From contig NZ_LR134375.1 in the NCBI RefSeq assembly GCF_900637515.1, positions 1,989,001-2,053,000 on the forward strand: a stretch of 64,000 bases of DNA. The letters are read 5' to 3'. Numbering within the stretch: position 1 is the stretch's first letter; each line of letters starts with the position of its first letter. The stretch is from Veillonella dispar. Its GTDB lineage: Bacteria > Bacillota > Negativicutes > Veillonellales > Veillonellaceae. Below, piece by piece: positions 28,905-38,507 of this stretch. Position numbers and translations under genes: made by a program. Under the pieces are notes generated by a model. It was not told the origin of the DNA, made no database searches, and was given only the letters and a program-made list of their open reading frames with translations.

Positions 28905-31727
28905 TTATTGTTTTGCTTTAGAGCAACGGTCTAATAGGAATGCAACGCCTACGAATGGGATGCCACCGCTTTCACCAAGACCAATTTCACATGTGGAACT
29001 GGAGCTTACGCCTAGTGTTGCGCCGTATTCAGCAATTTCACCAGCAAGGTCTTTTGTAGCAGCTTTGTTAAGTTCTGGTGTGAAGAAACCTTTTTGACCA
29101 GCAAAGCCGTCGCATGCGAAGGATTTAATGTTGAATACATGGTCTGTACATAGACGAGCCAAGTCTTCGATGTATTGGGATTTATTCAAGGATTTAATCT
29201 TACATTGTTTATGTACGATTACGCGTTCATCGCATTTTTCAATGTCGAGATGAGGCACTACGTATTTGCACAAGAATTCAGAAATATCGTTGATTTCTAA
29301 GTCTGGCATGTGTTTAAACGCATGGTTGAAGCATGCACTATGGTCAATCACGATTGGATATTTACCATTTTGAGATGCTTTCATCAATGCATCATGCAAG
29401 TCCTTAACAGCACGTTCGTGAACGTCATCGTAGTTTTCAAAGCTCAAGCCACAGCAGAGGTTTTCGATATGTTGAGGATAGATAATATCAATGTGAGCCT
29501 TGTTGCAGAGGCTTTCTACAACTTGTTGCAAGCTGCGATCATCGTCATAACCTTGGTTAGGTTTGAATGCGCGGTTCGCACAAGTACTGAAGTATACAAC
29601 CTTTTCAAAGTTAGTAGGTTTAATGCGGTTTTTCAATTTATAGCGATTAGCCTTAGGCGTTGTTTTAGGTACATACGGTGTAACACCTGTTACGCCATGT
29701 AAGCCTTCAGTAATCTTAGAAATCGCTTTTTGTGTAATGATAGAGCCCGCAATACCTTCAAGACTTACACCAGCACGGCACATTTGAAGTGTTGTGGAGA
29801 AGTTATCGTAGATTTTCTTAGCCAATTCTGGTGCAGGTGGATCGATGCGACGCATGGACAATGCGATTTGAGCAGTATCGATGCTGAGTGGGCAAAGACC
29901 TTTACACATAGAGCAAGCAGCACAGGTATCTACGCCGAAGTATTCGTAACCTTTTCTAAGTTCAGACGCCAATGTGAAGTTACCTTCGTTTTCAAGGCGT
30001 TTAGTTTCGCGTAACAATGCGATACGTTGACGTGGAGTCAATGTTAAGTTACGACTTGGACAATGTTTTTCACAGAAACCGCATTCCATACAAATTGTGA
30101 AAGCATCATCGATAACGCATTGAGCTTTAAGGTTTTTCTTGTACACATCTGGGTCATCAGTAATCATAACATCAGGGTTCAAGATGCGTTCAGGGTCAAA
30201 GATGGCTTTGATGCGACGGTTGATTTCGTACGCTTTTTTACCCCATTCCATTTCAACGAATGGTGCTACCATGCGGCCTGTACCATGTTCAGCTTTCAAA
30301 GAACCACCGAAACCAGATACGCGTTCGGACATTTCTTTTACCAAGTCGCCGAAGTTCTTAGTATCTTTAGGGTCGCTAAAATCAGGTGTAATGTTAAAGT
30401 GAACGTTACCAGACAAAGCATGACCGAAGATTACGCCACCGTCTACGAAATCGTATTTGTGGAATAATTCAGTAAGCATTTCGATGCCTTTAGTGAAGTC
30501 TTCGATTTGGAAGCAAACGTCTTCTGTGATAACAGTAGTGCCTTTTCTACGTTGACCACCAACGATTGGCAAGATACCTTTACGGATAGCCCACCAGGAA
30601 TCGTATTCCTTAGGATCTTGAGAGTAAAGACTTGGGATAGCTGTTGGGATGTCTTTCAATTTATCTTTAATGAAAGCTAGATTTTCATCTACAGTTTCTT
30701 TGGAATAGCTTTCAGTTTGGAACAAGATAGCGCTTGTACCTTCTGGCACTTCACGAACGAAGTCTGGTACATTTTCAAGAGTTTGAACGGCTTTTAGGGA
30801 TTGATAGTCCATCATTTCTGCAGCAACAACCTTATCGCGGCCCATATTAGCCAAGGCTACAACGGCCAAGGATGCATCGTTCAATGTTTTGAAGAACATG
30901 AGACCGCAACCTTTATGAGGTACGTCTTCAACAGTGTTGTACACGATTTCAGATACGAAGCCCAATGTACCTTCAGAACCGATAAACAAGTGATTGATGA
31001 TGTCGATGATGTCTTCGAAATCAACAAGGGAGTTCAAGCCATAGCCTGTAGTATTTTTGATTTTGTATTTGTGATGAATCAAATGAGTCAATTCTTCGTC
31101 GGCTAAGATTTCTTTGCGCAATTGCAAGATTTCTTCTACCATTTGAGGTTTTTCACGAAGGAATTGTTCAATGGATTTTTTGTCCGATGTATCAAGAACA
31201 GTACCGTCTAGCAATACAACGCGGATGGAACGGATTGTTTTATAGGAGTTTTGAGCCGTACCACAGCACATACCAGAGGAGTTATTGTTCAAAATACCAC
31301 CTACTAATGCTGTTGCAAGCGTAGCAGGATCTGGACCGATTTTGCGGTTGTATGGTTTCAACAAATCGTTTGCATCAGAACCGATAACACCACATTCGCA
31401 TTTTAAAGCCTTGCCATCGTCGATAACTTCCATTTTTTTGAAGCCATCATTACATACGATGAGCACGTCTTCACTGGAACATTGGCCAGATAACGAAGAA
31501 CCAGCTGCACGGAATGTAAATGGTGTGCCGCATTGTTGGCATAAACGAATAAGGCGTCGTACTTCCCGTTCATCCTCAGCCTTTACAACAACCTTTGGTA
31601 AATAACTGTAACAGGACGCGTCAACGCCATATGCATAACGACGTAAATGATCGGTATACACACGATCTTTACAAATCTCTTTTGCCTCCTTGGCAAAACG
31701 TTCATAATCTCTAGTAAGCGTACTCAC
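28905..31727 (-). CDS. FAD/Fe-S oxidoreductase, D-lactate dehydrogenase (Dld)-like fusion protein
   Basis: 940 aa, GTG start at 31727 after AGGAGG. Domain order: FAD-binding type 4 domain (about 40-260, with FRAAGSSLSGQ and GGILNNNSSGMCCGT), FAD-oxidase C-terminal domain (about 270-520, with HALSGNVHFNITPDF), two 4Fe-4S motifs (CMECGFCEKHCP near 545 and CAACSMCKGLCP near 610) and CCG-type cysteine domains (CCGLSFEN). Known proteins of this layout oxidise D-lactate or related 2-hydroxyacids to keto acids. Lactate is the hallmark energy source of Veillonella, so D-lactate oxidation is the best guess. Glycolate or 2-hydroxyglutarate cannot be excluded. Confidence 0.88.
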   Translation of the reverse strand: MSTLTRDYERFAKEAKEICKDRVYTDHLRRYAYGVDASCYSYLPKVVVKAEDEREVRRLIRLCQQCGTPFTFRAAGSSLSGQCSSEDVLIVCNDGFKKMEVIDDGKALKCECGVIGSDANDLLKPYNRKIGPDPATLATALVGGILNNNSSGMCCGTAQNSYKTIRSIRVVLLDGTVLDTSDKKSIEQFLREKPQMVEEILQLRKEILADEELTHLIHHKYKIKNTTGYGLNSLVDFEDIIDIINHLFIGSEGTLGFVSEIVYNTVEDVPHKGCGLMFFKTLNDASLAVVALANMGRDKVVAAEMMDYQSLKAVQTLENVPDFVREVPEGTSAILFQTESYSKETVDENLAFIKDKLKDIPTAIPSLYSQDPKEYDSWWAIRKGILPIVGGQRRKGTTVITEDVCFQIEDFTKGIEMLTELFHKYDFVDGGVIFGHALSGNVHFNITPDFSDPKDTKNFGDLVKEMSERVSGFGGSLKAEHGTGRMVAPFVEMEWGKKAYEINRRIKAIFDPERILNPDVMITDDPDVYKKNLKAQCVIDDAFTICMECGFCEKHCPSRNLTLTPRQRIALLRETKRLENEGNFTLASELRKGYEYFGVDTCAACSMCKGLCPLSIDTAQIALSMRRIDPPAPELAKKIYDNFSTTLQMCRAGVSLEGIAGSIITQKAISKITEGLHGVTGVTPYVPKTTPKANRYKLKNRIKPTNFEKVVYFSTCANRAFKPNQGYDDDRSLQQVVESLCNKAHIDIIYPQHIENLCCGLSFENYDDVHERAVKDLHDALMKASQNGKYPIVIDHSACFNHAFKHMPDLEINDISEFLCKYVVPHLDIEKCDERVIVHKQCKIKSLNKSQYIEDLARLCTDHVFNIKSFACDGFAGQKGFFTPELNKAATKDLAGEIAEYGATLGVSSSSTCEIGLGESGGIPFVGVAFLLDRCSKAKQ

Positions 31728-32174
31728 TTATATTTCCTCCTATCCTCTCTTAAGGAATATATCTTATATTGTCTTATATTTAGTATACGCCGTTCTCATT
31801 CTCACTACTATAATTATGCATAAATTATATGTCTTCTAACAATTCTCGATATGCACTGTGTTTTTATTTCTTTAGTTGAAAGTGCATCTCAATAGCATTA
31901 TCATGTACTCATCTTTTCATATGTTATATTAAAACTATTTTATTTACTAAGTATATTCATTACGCCATAACAAATGAGTACTAAACATCCCATAAAACAT
32001 GAGTTACACTGCATATAATTCTATAGTAAATAGTTTACAAAAATTATGCATAAATTTGGTATAATTAATTTATTTCATTTTTCTTATTCTCATTTATATT
32101 TAGTTATGACTTTTACTCATACCTTTTTAAATTGCCTACCTAATATAACCATTAACAGTTTCTTTACATATAAA
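31728..32174. other. Long AT-rich control region upstream of the lactate dehydrogenase-like gene
   Basis: About 450 bp without a gene. The 15-mer AATTATGCATAAATT, containing the palindrome TTATGCATAA, occurs twice (31812-31826 and 32042-32056). These are candidate regulator sites roughly 85 and 315 bp upstream of the start codon. Confidence 0.45.
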
Positions 32175-32218
32175 AAGCCCTCTAGTAATAACTCTTTCGA
32201 GTAACCACTAGAGGGCTT
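32175..32218 (-). terminator. Terminator of the TSUP permease gene
   Basis: AAGCCCTCTAGT / ACTAGAGGGCTT with an inner ACTC/GAGT helix, minus-strand exit TTTTTATATG. Confidence 0.85.
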
Positions 32219-32221
32219 ATA

Positions 32222-33016
32222 TTATCCAAGAATACCAGATTTAAGAATAAGGCGTACCGCTAATGCAAAAACGGCAACACTCATAAGGGCAAGGATGGAT
32301 TTTGCTTTCAAACGTTTAGCGATGCGCGCCCCTGCTTGGGCACCAAAAACGGCACCAATACTGGTAGGGATGGCGATGCTAAAGACGATATGATTTTCGA
32401 TTAAATGTGTTATAACGCCGATCATTGTAGATACAGCAAGGATGGATTGGCTTGTAGCTGTAGCCATATGGGTAGGAAATCCCATGAGATAAATTAGGGC
32501 CGGCACATGAATAAGGCCACCACCAATACCAAAGATACTGGAGATAAAACCTACAAAAAAGCTAATGCTAATGCCAATAGGCTTGCTATACGTTAGCTGA
32601 TCAAGAGTAAGGCTTTCTTCCTTCCGCTCCCCTTTTTTGAAGTTCTTAAATCCAATCAAACCAGAAGCGCATAGCATAAAGCACCCAAAGGCAAACATAA
32701 AGCCTTGTCCAGAAAACCAACCAGACATTTGGGCCCCTAAAATAGCACCTGGTAAGGTAGATAAACTAAAGACTATGGCCGCACTGATATGTACCTTCTT
32801 CTGCTTAATATACGCAATAGATCCAGAAACGGCGTTACACATAACGGAAAAGAGTGATGTCCCTACAATCATAGATGGGGACCACTCCGGGAACCAGTAC
32901 ATGAAGAGAGGAACGAACACAAGGCCCCCTCCGGCACCGATGATGGTGCCTAGCATAGCCGCTAAAAAGCCGACTATGGTAAAGAATATATAAAATACTA
33001 TAATGTTATCCAGCAT
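32222..33016 (-). CDS. TSUP (TauE/SafE)-family permease
   Basis: 264 aa, about eight membrane helices. Family motifs are the Gly-rich GTIIGAGGGLVFVPLF near the N-terminus and its pseudo-repeat GIGGGLIHVPALIYLMG in the second half. TSUP members move sulfite, sulfonates or other small organic anions. The substrate is not indicated by context. The start follows AAAGGGAG. Confidence 0.88.
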   Translation of the reverse strand: MLDNIIVFYIFFTIVGFLAAMLGTIIGAGGGLVFVPLFMYWFPEWSPSMIVGTSLFSVMCNAVSGSIAYIKQKKVHISAAIVFSLSTLPGAILGAQMSGWFSGQGFMFAFGCFMLCASGLIGFKNFKKGERKEESLTLDQLTYSKPIGISISFFVGFISSIFGIGGGLIHVPALIYLMGFPTHMATATSQSILAVSTMIGVITHLIENHIVFSIAIPTSIGAVFGAQAGARIAKRLKAKSILALMSVAVFALAVRLILKSGILG

Positions 33017-33062
33017 AATAAGGTCTCCCTTTACTTAGATTGGAAATATCTCTTTGCTATAA

Positions 33063-34607
33063 CTAATTCGATTGGAAAAAGTCTTTCGCTGCTTTTAATC
33101 GTCCTCGTTCACAAGAGACTTGTAGCTCGTCACCTGGTTCAAGTTTCACATCCCCAAGAGGTACAATGTAGGTACCATTGCGACGAATACTTACGATTAA
33201 TGTGCCATCTGGCAATGCCAAGTCTTGTAACTGCACCTCTGTATAGTTTGCTACTACAGGCACCTTAGTTTGGAAGAAGGTTTGCACTGATTCTAAATGG
33301 CTTTGACCGGTCATGGCTTGCAATAAGGAATCGTAAATTGGCGGCTCTTTTAACAACTCTGCCACAAGGTATGCCACAAGTGTAACAATACCGATAGCAT
33401 AAATATTTGAGAAGCTATTCGTCATTTCAAGGACGAGCAATATCGCCAAAATCGGAGTTCTCATCGCAGCTGCTAGCATACCACCCATGGCACAGATGAC
33501 GAATTGAGGTACAAAATCAGGAGAAATGAGGCCTAACGTTGAAAGTACGCTTTCACAAAAGGCACCTGCTGAGGCCCCTATAACGAGCATAGGCAAGAAT
33601 ATACCGCCTTGCGCACCACTGCCATAGCAGAAGGTGGTAAGTAAAATCTTACCTAATACGATGCCCCCTAAGAGTAATACGCCATGCGATTGAAAGGCTA
33701 ACTGGCCCACAAGATCATTGCCACCACCCAAGAGGAGCTGAGAATCAAAGCCGATGGCCGCTACGGCCACAAAGGTAAGGGCTAATTTCAAGAACCGAGA
33801 GCATTTGAGCCATTCAAAGAACTTCTTGAATGCGAAGATCATGCGACAGAATAGCACCCCACAGAGCCCCATGATAACGCCCACCATAAGCAGTACAGGA
33901 AAGTACTCAATAGGAACCCCTGAGGTTACCGAAAATCCAAGGGCCGGTTCTAGGCCGAAGATACTAACCGTAATGTAATTAGAAATCAAGGTAGCTACAA
34001 ATGTAGGTACAACGAGATACGGATAAAAGCTTTTATGGACCTCTTCAAAAACGAACATCGCCCCCGATACGGGCGCACTAAATGCAGCCGTTAAGCCTGC
34101 CCCTGCACCAGCAGAGGTTAAGATGCGCTGCTCACGCAGTCCTGAATTCATCCAATAGGACACAATCTTGCCGGCAGAGCCACCAATTTGTACGGCTGGG
34201 CCTTCACGACCTACAGAAAAGCCTGCAAACCCAGTCAATACACCACCAATCATCTTGGAAGCTAAAGTCCGATACGGCTTCATATCAAAGAGCCCTAGCA
34301 TTTCCCCTTCGATTTGAGGAATACCAGAACCACCAGACAATGGAGCCCATGCGAGCAATCGATCTACGATAAAGGCAAAGATGACCATCACCACAAGCCA
34401 TCCTATGACCCACTCTAGGGTAATGCCATCCATCAAATGCCAACGAATATGCTCAGATTCAAGGATCAAATAGCGGTAGGTAGCACCACAAAAGCCTGCA
34501 ATCACACCCACAAGAGCGCCCTTCGCAATGAGCTCCGTCAACAACATACGATTCATGGACATATCTGCTAAGGTAGAACTGCGCTTATTAAATTTCCATA
34601 GCTTCAT
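33063..34607 (-). CDS. CLC-family chloride channel/antiporter with C-terminal RCK_C domain
   Basis: 514 aa, start at the ATG 34607 preceded by AGGAGG at 6 nt. Chloride-coordinating motifs GSGIPQIEG and GREGPAVQIGG (with the gating Glu retained, suggesting Cl-/H+ exchange), and QGGIFLPMLVIGASAGAF. After the last helix there is a TrkA-C/RCK_C-like domain (about 435-514, YTEVQLQDLALPDGTLIVSI) that may sense a ligand. Convergence of CLC with RCK_C is a known prokaryotic subclass. Role: chloride or pH homeostasis. Confidence 0.92.
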   Translation of the reverse strand: MKLWKFNKRSSTLADMSMNRMLLTELIAKGALVGVIAGFCGATYRYLILESEHIRWHLMDGITLEWVIGWLVVMVIFAFIVDRLLAWAPLSGGSGIPQIEGEMLGLFDMKPYRTLASKMIGGVLTGFAGFSVGREGPAVQIGGSAGKIVSYWMNSGLREQRILTSAGAGAGLTAAFSAPVSGAMFVFEEVHKSFYPYLVVPTFVATLISNYITVSIFGLEPALGFSVTSGVPIEYFPVLLMVGVIMGLCGVLFCRMIFAFKKFFEWLKCSRFLKLALTFVAVAAIGFDSQLLLGGGNDLVGQLAFQSHGVLLLGGIVLGKILLTTFCYGSGAQGGIFLPMLVIGASAGAFCESVLSTLGLISPDFVPQFVICAMGGMLAAAMRTPILAILLVLEMTNSFSNIYAIGIVTLVAYLVAELLKEPPIYDSLLQAMTGQSHLESVQTFFQTKVPVVANYTEVQLQDLALPDGTLIVSIRRNGTYIVPLGDVKLEPGDELQVSCERGRLKAAKDFFQSN

Positions 34608-34805
34608 AACATTCCTCCTTAGCACTGACCAAATCTGGCTTATTATCTAAAAACATACATACAACCAAACTATGTATTCATATCCTTAGTATACTTATGT
34701 AAACCACCATTTTCAAGAAAGGATTACGTATAAAACAGCTATCTCACTAAACGTAAAATTAAAAATCCAAATAACAAGACAATAGATAGCTCTTCAAACG
34801 CAAAG

Positions 34806-34833
34806 CTAGCCACCTCGAAAACGAGATGGCTAG
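34806..34833. terminator. Terminator-like hairpin
   Basis: CTAGCC-CCTCG / CGAG-TGGCTAG with an AAAA loop, followed by TTTTG on the plus strand. It is in the 455-bp gap between fucO and the CLC gene; it may end fucO transcription, though the minus-strand U-run is weak. Confidence 0.45.
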
Positions 34834-34940
34834 TTTTGTTAAGCAAGTGTGTAAATGTATTTTCTTTACATATTCGGAGGCATCTGAAATATGTAAAGAT
34901 TCTAAAGATGTAAAGTTCTTAGGGCTAGAGCTAGGCATCA

Positions 34941-34994
34941 TTTAGACTATTAGATTATTTAGACTAGCAAAATATTTAGACTAGTCTAAATATT
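34941..34994. repeat. Three TTTAGACTA repeats at 17-bp period ending in a 24-bp perfect palindrome
   Basis: TTTAGACTA starts at 34941, 34958 and 34975. The last overlaps its own inverse TAGTCTAAA, and 34971-34994 reads identically on both strands. It is downstream of fucO and about 335 bp upstream of the CLC gene. Confidence 0.75.
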
Positions 34995-35062
34995 GATACC
35001 ACATTATAGTATTAAATCCTATACATCATGAAACACTATATGCTAGCAAATCCTAAAATTCC

Positions 35063-36214
35063 TTAGAATATGGATTCATAGATACTAATGATTTCTTCCA
35101 TAGATGCATCCCGTGGATTACCAGGTGTACATGCATCGTTGAAAGCAGATTCAGCGAGGAATGGAATGTCTTCTCGTTTTACGCCAGCTTCGCTTAATGA
35201 TTTAGGAATGCCTACATCGTCAGCTAGTTTTTGGATCACATCGATAGCTGCTTGACGATATGTTTCTTGATCCATGCCGTCTACGTCAGGAACGCCCATA
35301 ACGCGAGCGATTTCACGATATTTCTCGCCTGTAGCTGGAGCGTTAAATTTCAAGACTGCTGTTAACAGCATGGCACACGCTTTACCATGAGGGATATCAT
35401 ACACAGCACTCAATGGATGTGCCATGGAGTGAACAATGCCGAGGCCTACGTTGGAGAAGCCCATACCTGCAATATATTGACCAAGGGACATGGCTTCACG
35501 ACCTGTGAAGTCACCAGCTACGGCGCTACGCAAAGAACGACCGATAATTTCAATAGCTTTCAAATGAAGCATATCAGTGAGTTCCCATGCACCTTTTGTA
35601 ATATAACCTTCTACGGCGTGAACAAGAGCATCCATGCCGGTAGATGCGCAAAGACCTGTTGGCATCGATGCGGACATATCAGGATCTACAATGGCTACGA
35701 TTGGGATATCATGAGGGTCAACGCAAACGAATTTACGATTCTTTTCAACGTCTGTAATAACGTAGTTAATCGTAACCTCTGCTGCCGTACCAGATGTAGT
35801 AGACACAGCAATAATCGGCAAGCATGGATGTTTCGTAGGTGCCAATCCTTCAAGGCTACGCACATCGCTGAACTCAGGATTTGTAATAATCGTAGCAATA
35901 GCTTTACTTGTATCGATAGCACTGCCACCGCCTACAGCAACGATAGCTTCAGCACCTGCCGCCTTACAAGCAGCCACACCAGATGTTACGTTTTCAATGG
36001 TTGGATTTGGCTTAATATTATCATATACATCGTAAGCAATGCCTGCCGCATCAAGTAGGTCTGTTACCTTTGTAGCCACCTTAAACTCAAACAAATCAGG
36101 TGTAGACGTAACAAGAACCTTTTTAAAATGGCGATTCTTAATTTCGTTCACAATCTCCTGAATCGCCCCTTGCCCAAAATAGGACGTACCGTTCAACATA
36201 ATTCTCCGAGCCAT
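35063..36214 (-). CDS. fucO: Lactaldehyde reductase / iron-containing 1,2-propanediol oxidoreductase
   Basis: 383 aa, group III (Fe-dependent) alcohol dehydrogenase reducing lactaldehyde to 1,2-propanediol with NADH. Close to E. coli FucO along its whole length: the start MARRIMLNGTSYFGQGAIQE, then NPEFSDVRSLEGLAPT, KFVCVDPHDIP and GYITKGAWELTD. Metal ligands are in GMDALVHAVEG (Asp, His), SMAHPLSAVYD and IPHGKACA. The nucleotide motif GGGSAIDTSKA is present. The start is the second ATG (36214), 9 nt after AGGAG. No fucose or rhamnose genes are nearby, so it may serve general aldehyde reduction. Confidence 0.92.
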   Translation of the reverse strand: MARRIMLNGTSYFGQGAIQEIVNEIKNRHFKKVLVTSTPDLFEFKVATKVTDLLDAAGIAYDVYDNIKPNPTIENVTSGVAACKAAGAEAIVAVGGGSAIDTSKAIATIITNPEFSDVRSLEGLAPTKHPCLPIIAVSTTSGTAAEVTINYVITDVEKNRKFVCVDPHDIPIVAIVDPDMSASMPTGLCASTGMDALVHAVEGYITKGAWELTDMLHLKAIEIIGRSLRSAVAGDFTGREAMSLGQYIAGMGFSNVGLGIVHSMAHPLSAVYDIPHGKACAMLLTAVLKFNAPATGEKYREIARVMGVPDVDGMDQETYRQAAIDVIQKLADDVGIPKSLSEAGVKREDIPFLAESAFNDACTPGNPRDASMEEIISIYESIF

Positions 36215-36239
36215 ATACATTCACTCCTAACGAATAAAA

Positions 36240-36289
36240 AATAAACCGATAGAGAATAACTATAATAAGTAATTCTCTATCGGTTTATT
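36240..36289 (-). terminator. nagZ terminator
   Basis: AATAAACCGATAGAGAAT / ATTCTCTATCGGTTTATT long stem with minus-strand TTTTTTATTCG after it. Confidence 0.88.
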
Positions 36290-36361
36290 AAAATCCTTGA
36301 AGCTGTGTTATGTATACACTATATAGTTTTATACAGAATGTAGAATACAAAAATTTCAATC

Positions 36362-37510
36362 TTACATGCCTCTACTCATTTTCATGAGCAAGATTCGTTT
36401 CACAGATTCATCGAGTCGTTCTTTAGAGATTCGGCCGTCTTTTACAGCTTTCATAAGGCCATTGTACGCCTCTTGCATGTGTTCGTACTCGTGGCATACG
36501 AGCAAGATATCGCTACCAGCTAAAATAGATTGAACCGCCATATCACCGAAGGTGTAGTGTTTAGCGAGAGCACCCATATCCATATCATCCGTTACGACAA
36601 CACCGTTATAGCCCATATCCTTGCGCAACCAGTCTGTAATGATAGTCTTAGATAGACTAGATGGATGGTCTGGATCGATTTGAGGGTACATCGCATGAGA
36701 CACCATAATTGCATATGTATTCGGTTTAGACTGTTTAACAAGGTCTACAAACACCTTCGTATCTTCATTCAGCAATGTTTTCTTAGATACTGGCACAACA
36801 CTGGTATCAGCATGTAAATCCACGTCTGTTTTACCAATACCTGGGAAATGTTTGTAAGAATACCACAAGCCCGCTTCATCATAGGCCTTGCCTACTGCAC
36901 TGGCATAGCGTACGACCTCATCAGGATTCGTACTAAAGGAACGACCATAGGTCAAGCCCAAGTCCGCTACAGGAGCAAAGTTAATATTGAATCCCAAGTC
37001 TTTAAGTTCCGTACCAGACTGTTTGGCCAAGGATACCGCCTGCTCAATAGGTTCCTTACCTAACTCTTCTGCAGGAGGAACCTTGATGAGCTGATCCTCC
37101 ATGCGCGCCACGGCACCACCCTCTTGGTCGATACCGATGAATAATGGCGTTAAACCGGCGCTTTTACCAGTTTTATTAATGTCTGCAATGAGCGATTTCA
37201 CTTGATCTTTAGATTCCATATTCCGGTCAAACAAGATAATGCCTCCTACGCGGTACTCATTGATCATAAACTTAGCATCATCGTTCAAGGTCTTGCCGTG
37301 GATACCAATCATCAACAATTGCCCCACCTTGTCTGCGTCAGACATATTAGCCACTAATTTGTCCACCTTTTCCTCTGGTGAAAGCTCGCTCTGAGCCACA
37401 GACTCATAGGTTACAGGCTCATCCTTAGAAGTAAATGGATTATGTAAACCGCAACCCGTTGTAAGCGCCAACGCGCCAATCATCGTAGCTGCTACGATAC
37501 GTCGAAACAT
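36362..37510 (-). CDS. nagZ: Beta-N-acetylhexosaminidase, glycoside hydrolase family 3 (NagZ-like), lipoprotein
   Basis: 382 aa. The start was set at the ATG 37510, 7 nt after GGAGG. Lipobox LTTGC (about residue 20) predicts anchoring in the envelope. GH3 markers: FIGIDQEGGAVARM, the catalytic His loop KHFPGIGKTDVDLHADTS, and the nucleophile Asp in VVVTDDMDMGAL. It removes GlcNAc from peptidoglycan muropeptides during wall recycling. The E. coli enzyme is cytoplasmic, whereas this version is a lipoprotein, as in other Firmicutes. Confidence 0.9.
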   Translation of the reverse strand: MFRRIVAATMIGALALTTGCGLHNPFTSKDEPVTYESVAQSELSPEEKVDKLVANMSDADKVGQLLMIGIHGKTLNDDAKFMINEYRVGGIILFDRNMESKDQVKSLIADINKTGKSAGLTPLFIGIDQEGGAVARMEDQLIKVPPAEELGKEPIEQAVSLAKQSGTELKDLGFNINFAPVADLGLTYGRSFSTNPDEVVRYASAVGKAYDEAGLWYSYKHFPGIGKTDVDLHADTSVVPVSKKTLLNEDTKVFVDLVKQSKPNTYAIMVSHAMYPQIDPDHPSSLSKTIITDWLRKDMGYNGVVVTDDMDMGALAKHYTFGDMAVQSILAGSDILLVCHEYEHMQEAYNGLMKAVKDGRISKERLDESVKRILLMKMSRGM

Positions 37511-37608
37511 ATATACCTCCAAAATCTCTAAAAAGTATTATGTATAGTATATCAAATAATAAAGACAACCCCAAAACGCCAATACATCTCATGAATCGTT
37601 AGCGCAAA

Positions 37609-37667
37609 AAAGACTATTACCCAAAACCTACGAATATATACCGTATTGGTTTGAAGTAATAGTCTTT
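37609..37667 (-). terminator. Terminator of the BFD-like gene
   Basis: AAAGACTATTAC / GTAATAGTCTTT with an inner GGTTT/AAACC helix, minus-strand T-run TTTTTTG. Confidence 0.8.
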
Positions 37668-37743
37668 ATATGAGTTAAGGGCAAACTTACACTTAACTGT
37701 TGCTTAGTCTTAAATTTTACTTAATCTTAAGTTTTGCTCAGTT

Positions 37744-37977
37744 TTAAATTTTACCTTGCTCTTTCATTTCTGCTAAAAGCTTTACAATACGAGGTCCACA
37801 GCCTTTACCACCGCAAGCACCCGTGCCAGCACGTGTTGCCTCTTTTACCTCAGGAAATGTATGAGCACCATTCAAAATGGCTTCCTTAATCGTTTTACGT
37901 GTAATGCTACGGCATGTACACACCTTTATAAGCTTGTCCAGAATTGCCTCTGGCACTTGGTTTTCTTCAAAATCCAT
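37744..37977 (-). CDS. Small BFD-like [2Fe-2S]-binding protein
   Basis: 77 aa, ATG at 37977 after AGAGGAA; an upstream GTG overlaps the site. Cysteine pattern CTCRSITRKTIKEAI...CGGKGCGPRI matches the BFD (bacterioferritin-associated ferredoxin) fold found alone or fused to nitrite reductase and NAD(P)H oxidoreductases. Likely a small electron carrier or iron-sulfur module. Monocistronic. Confidence 0.82.
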   Translation of the reverse strand: MDFEENQVPEAILDKLIKVCTCRSITRKTIKEAILNGAHTFPEVKEATRAGTGACGGKGCGPRIVKLLAEMKEQGKI

Positions 37978-38053
37978 ATATATTCCTCTTCTATTCACTT
38001 GAATATCTTTATACTAACTTATACACAGCATCAATAGACTTATGGTATTACAT

Positions 38054-38149
38054 ACTACATTATGTATAGTATTAAATACTTCATTATATATAGTATTTAT
38101 CACTACTTTATGTTCAGTAATTAACACTGCTTTATCTACGATATACTAA
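38054..38149. repeat. Tandem repeat, 24-bp period, 4 degenerate copies
   Basis: Units begin ACTACATTATG, ACTTCATTATA, ACTACTTTATG and ACTGCTTTATC at 38054, 38078, 38102 and 38126; the period is exact although the sequence has drifted. It lies in the 530-bp region between the BFD-like gene and the M50-like gene. Confidence 0.65.
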
Positions 38150-38344
38150 AACACTGTTATATCGAAAAATTACGATTTCTACACTCAGTATATCATATTA
38201 TGAAAACTATATCGATAGTTTTTAATATAAATATATCGATACCAATTATTTTAAAGCAGTCCCTATCCAAATATAGTTATACGACAACTAGCAATAATCA
38301 TACTGCAGTTAAAATCTACTAACAAGAAAATCCAACACTAAAAA

Positions 38345-38406
38345 AGATTAACATAAGGCACATATAATAGAAAAGAGATCAACATAAGGCAGATATACTA
38401 GAAAAA
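38345..38406. repeat. Tandem repeat, 31-bp period, 2 copies
   Basis: AGATTAACATAAGGCACATA at 38345 and AGATCAACATAAGGCAGATA at 38376, each followed by the same AATAG/ACTAG-AAAA tail. The second copy runs into the terminator at 38402. Confidence 0.8.
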
Positions 38407-38448
38407 GCCTTTACCATAAAGGAATTTCCTATACGGTAGAGGCTTTTT
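38402..38448 (-). terminator. Terminator of the M50-like gene
   Basis: AAAAAGCCT-TACC paired with GGTA-AGGCTTTTT, with an inner GGAA/TTCC helix; T-run on both exits. Confidence 0.8.
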
Positions 38449-38507
38449 ATATGTCTAGTATATCCATTAGCATATACAGTTACGGAAGCGGCTTTCACCA
38501 AATACAT

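Noticed and set aside
34759-34941. 60-codon minus-strand frame upstream of the CLC gene
   Set aside because: Runs through the hairpin at 34806 and into the TTTAGACTA array, no convincing translation start.
35387-36058. Plus-strand 223-codon frame
   Set aside because: Lies wholly antisense to fucO, is rich in Cys/His/Asn/Ile from reversed codons, and has no ribosome-binding site.
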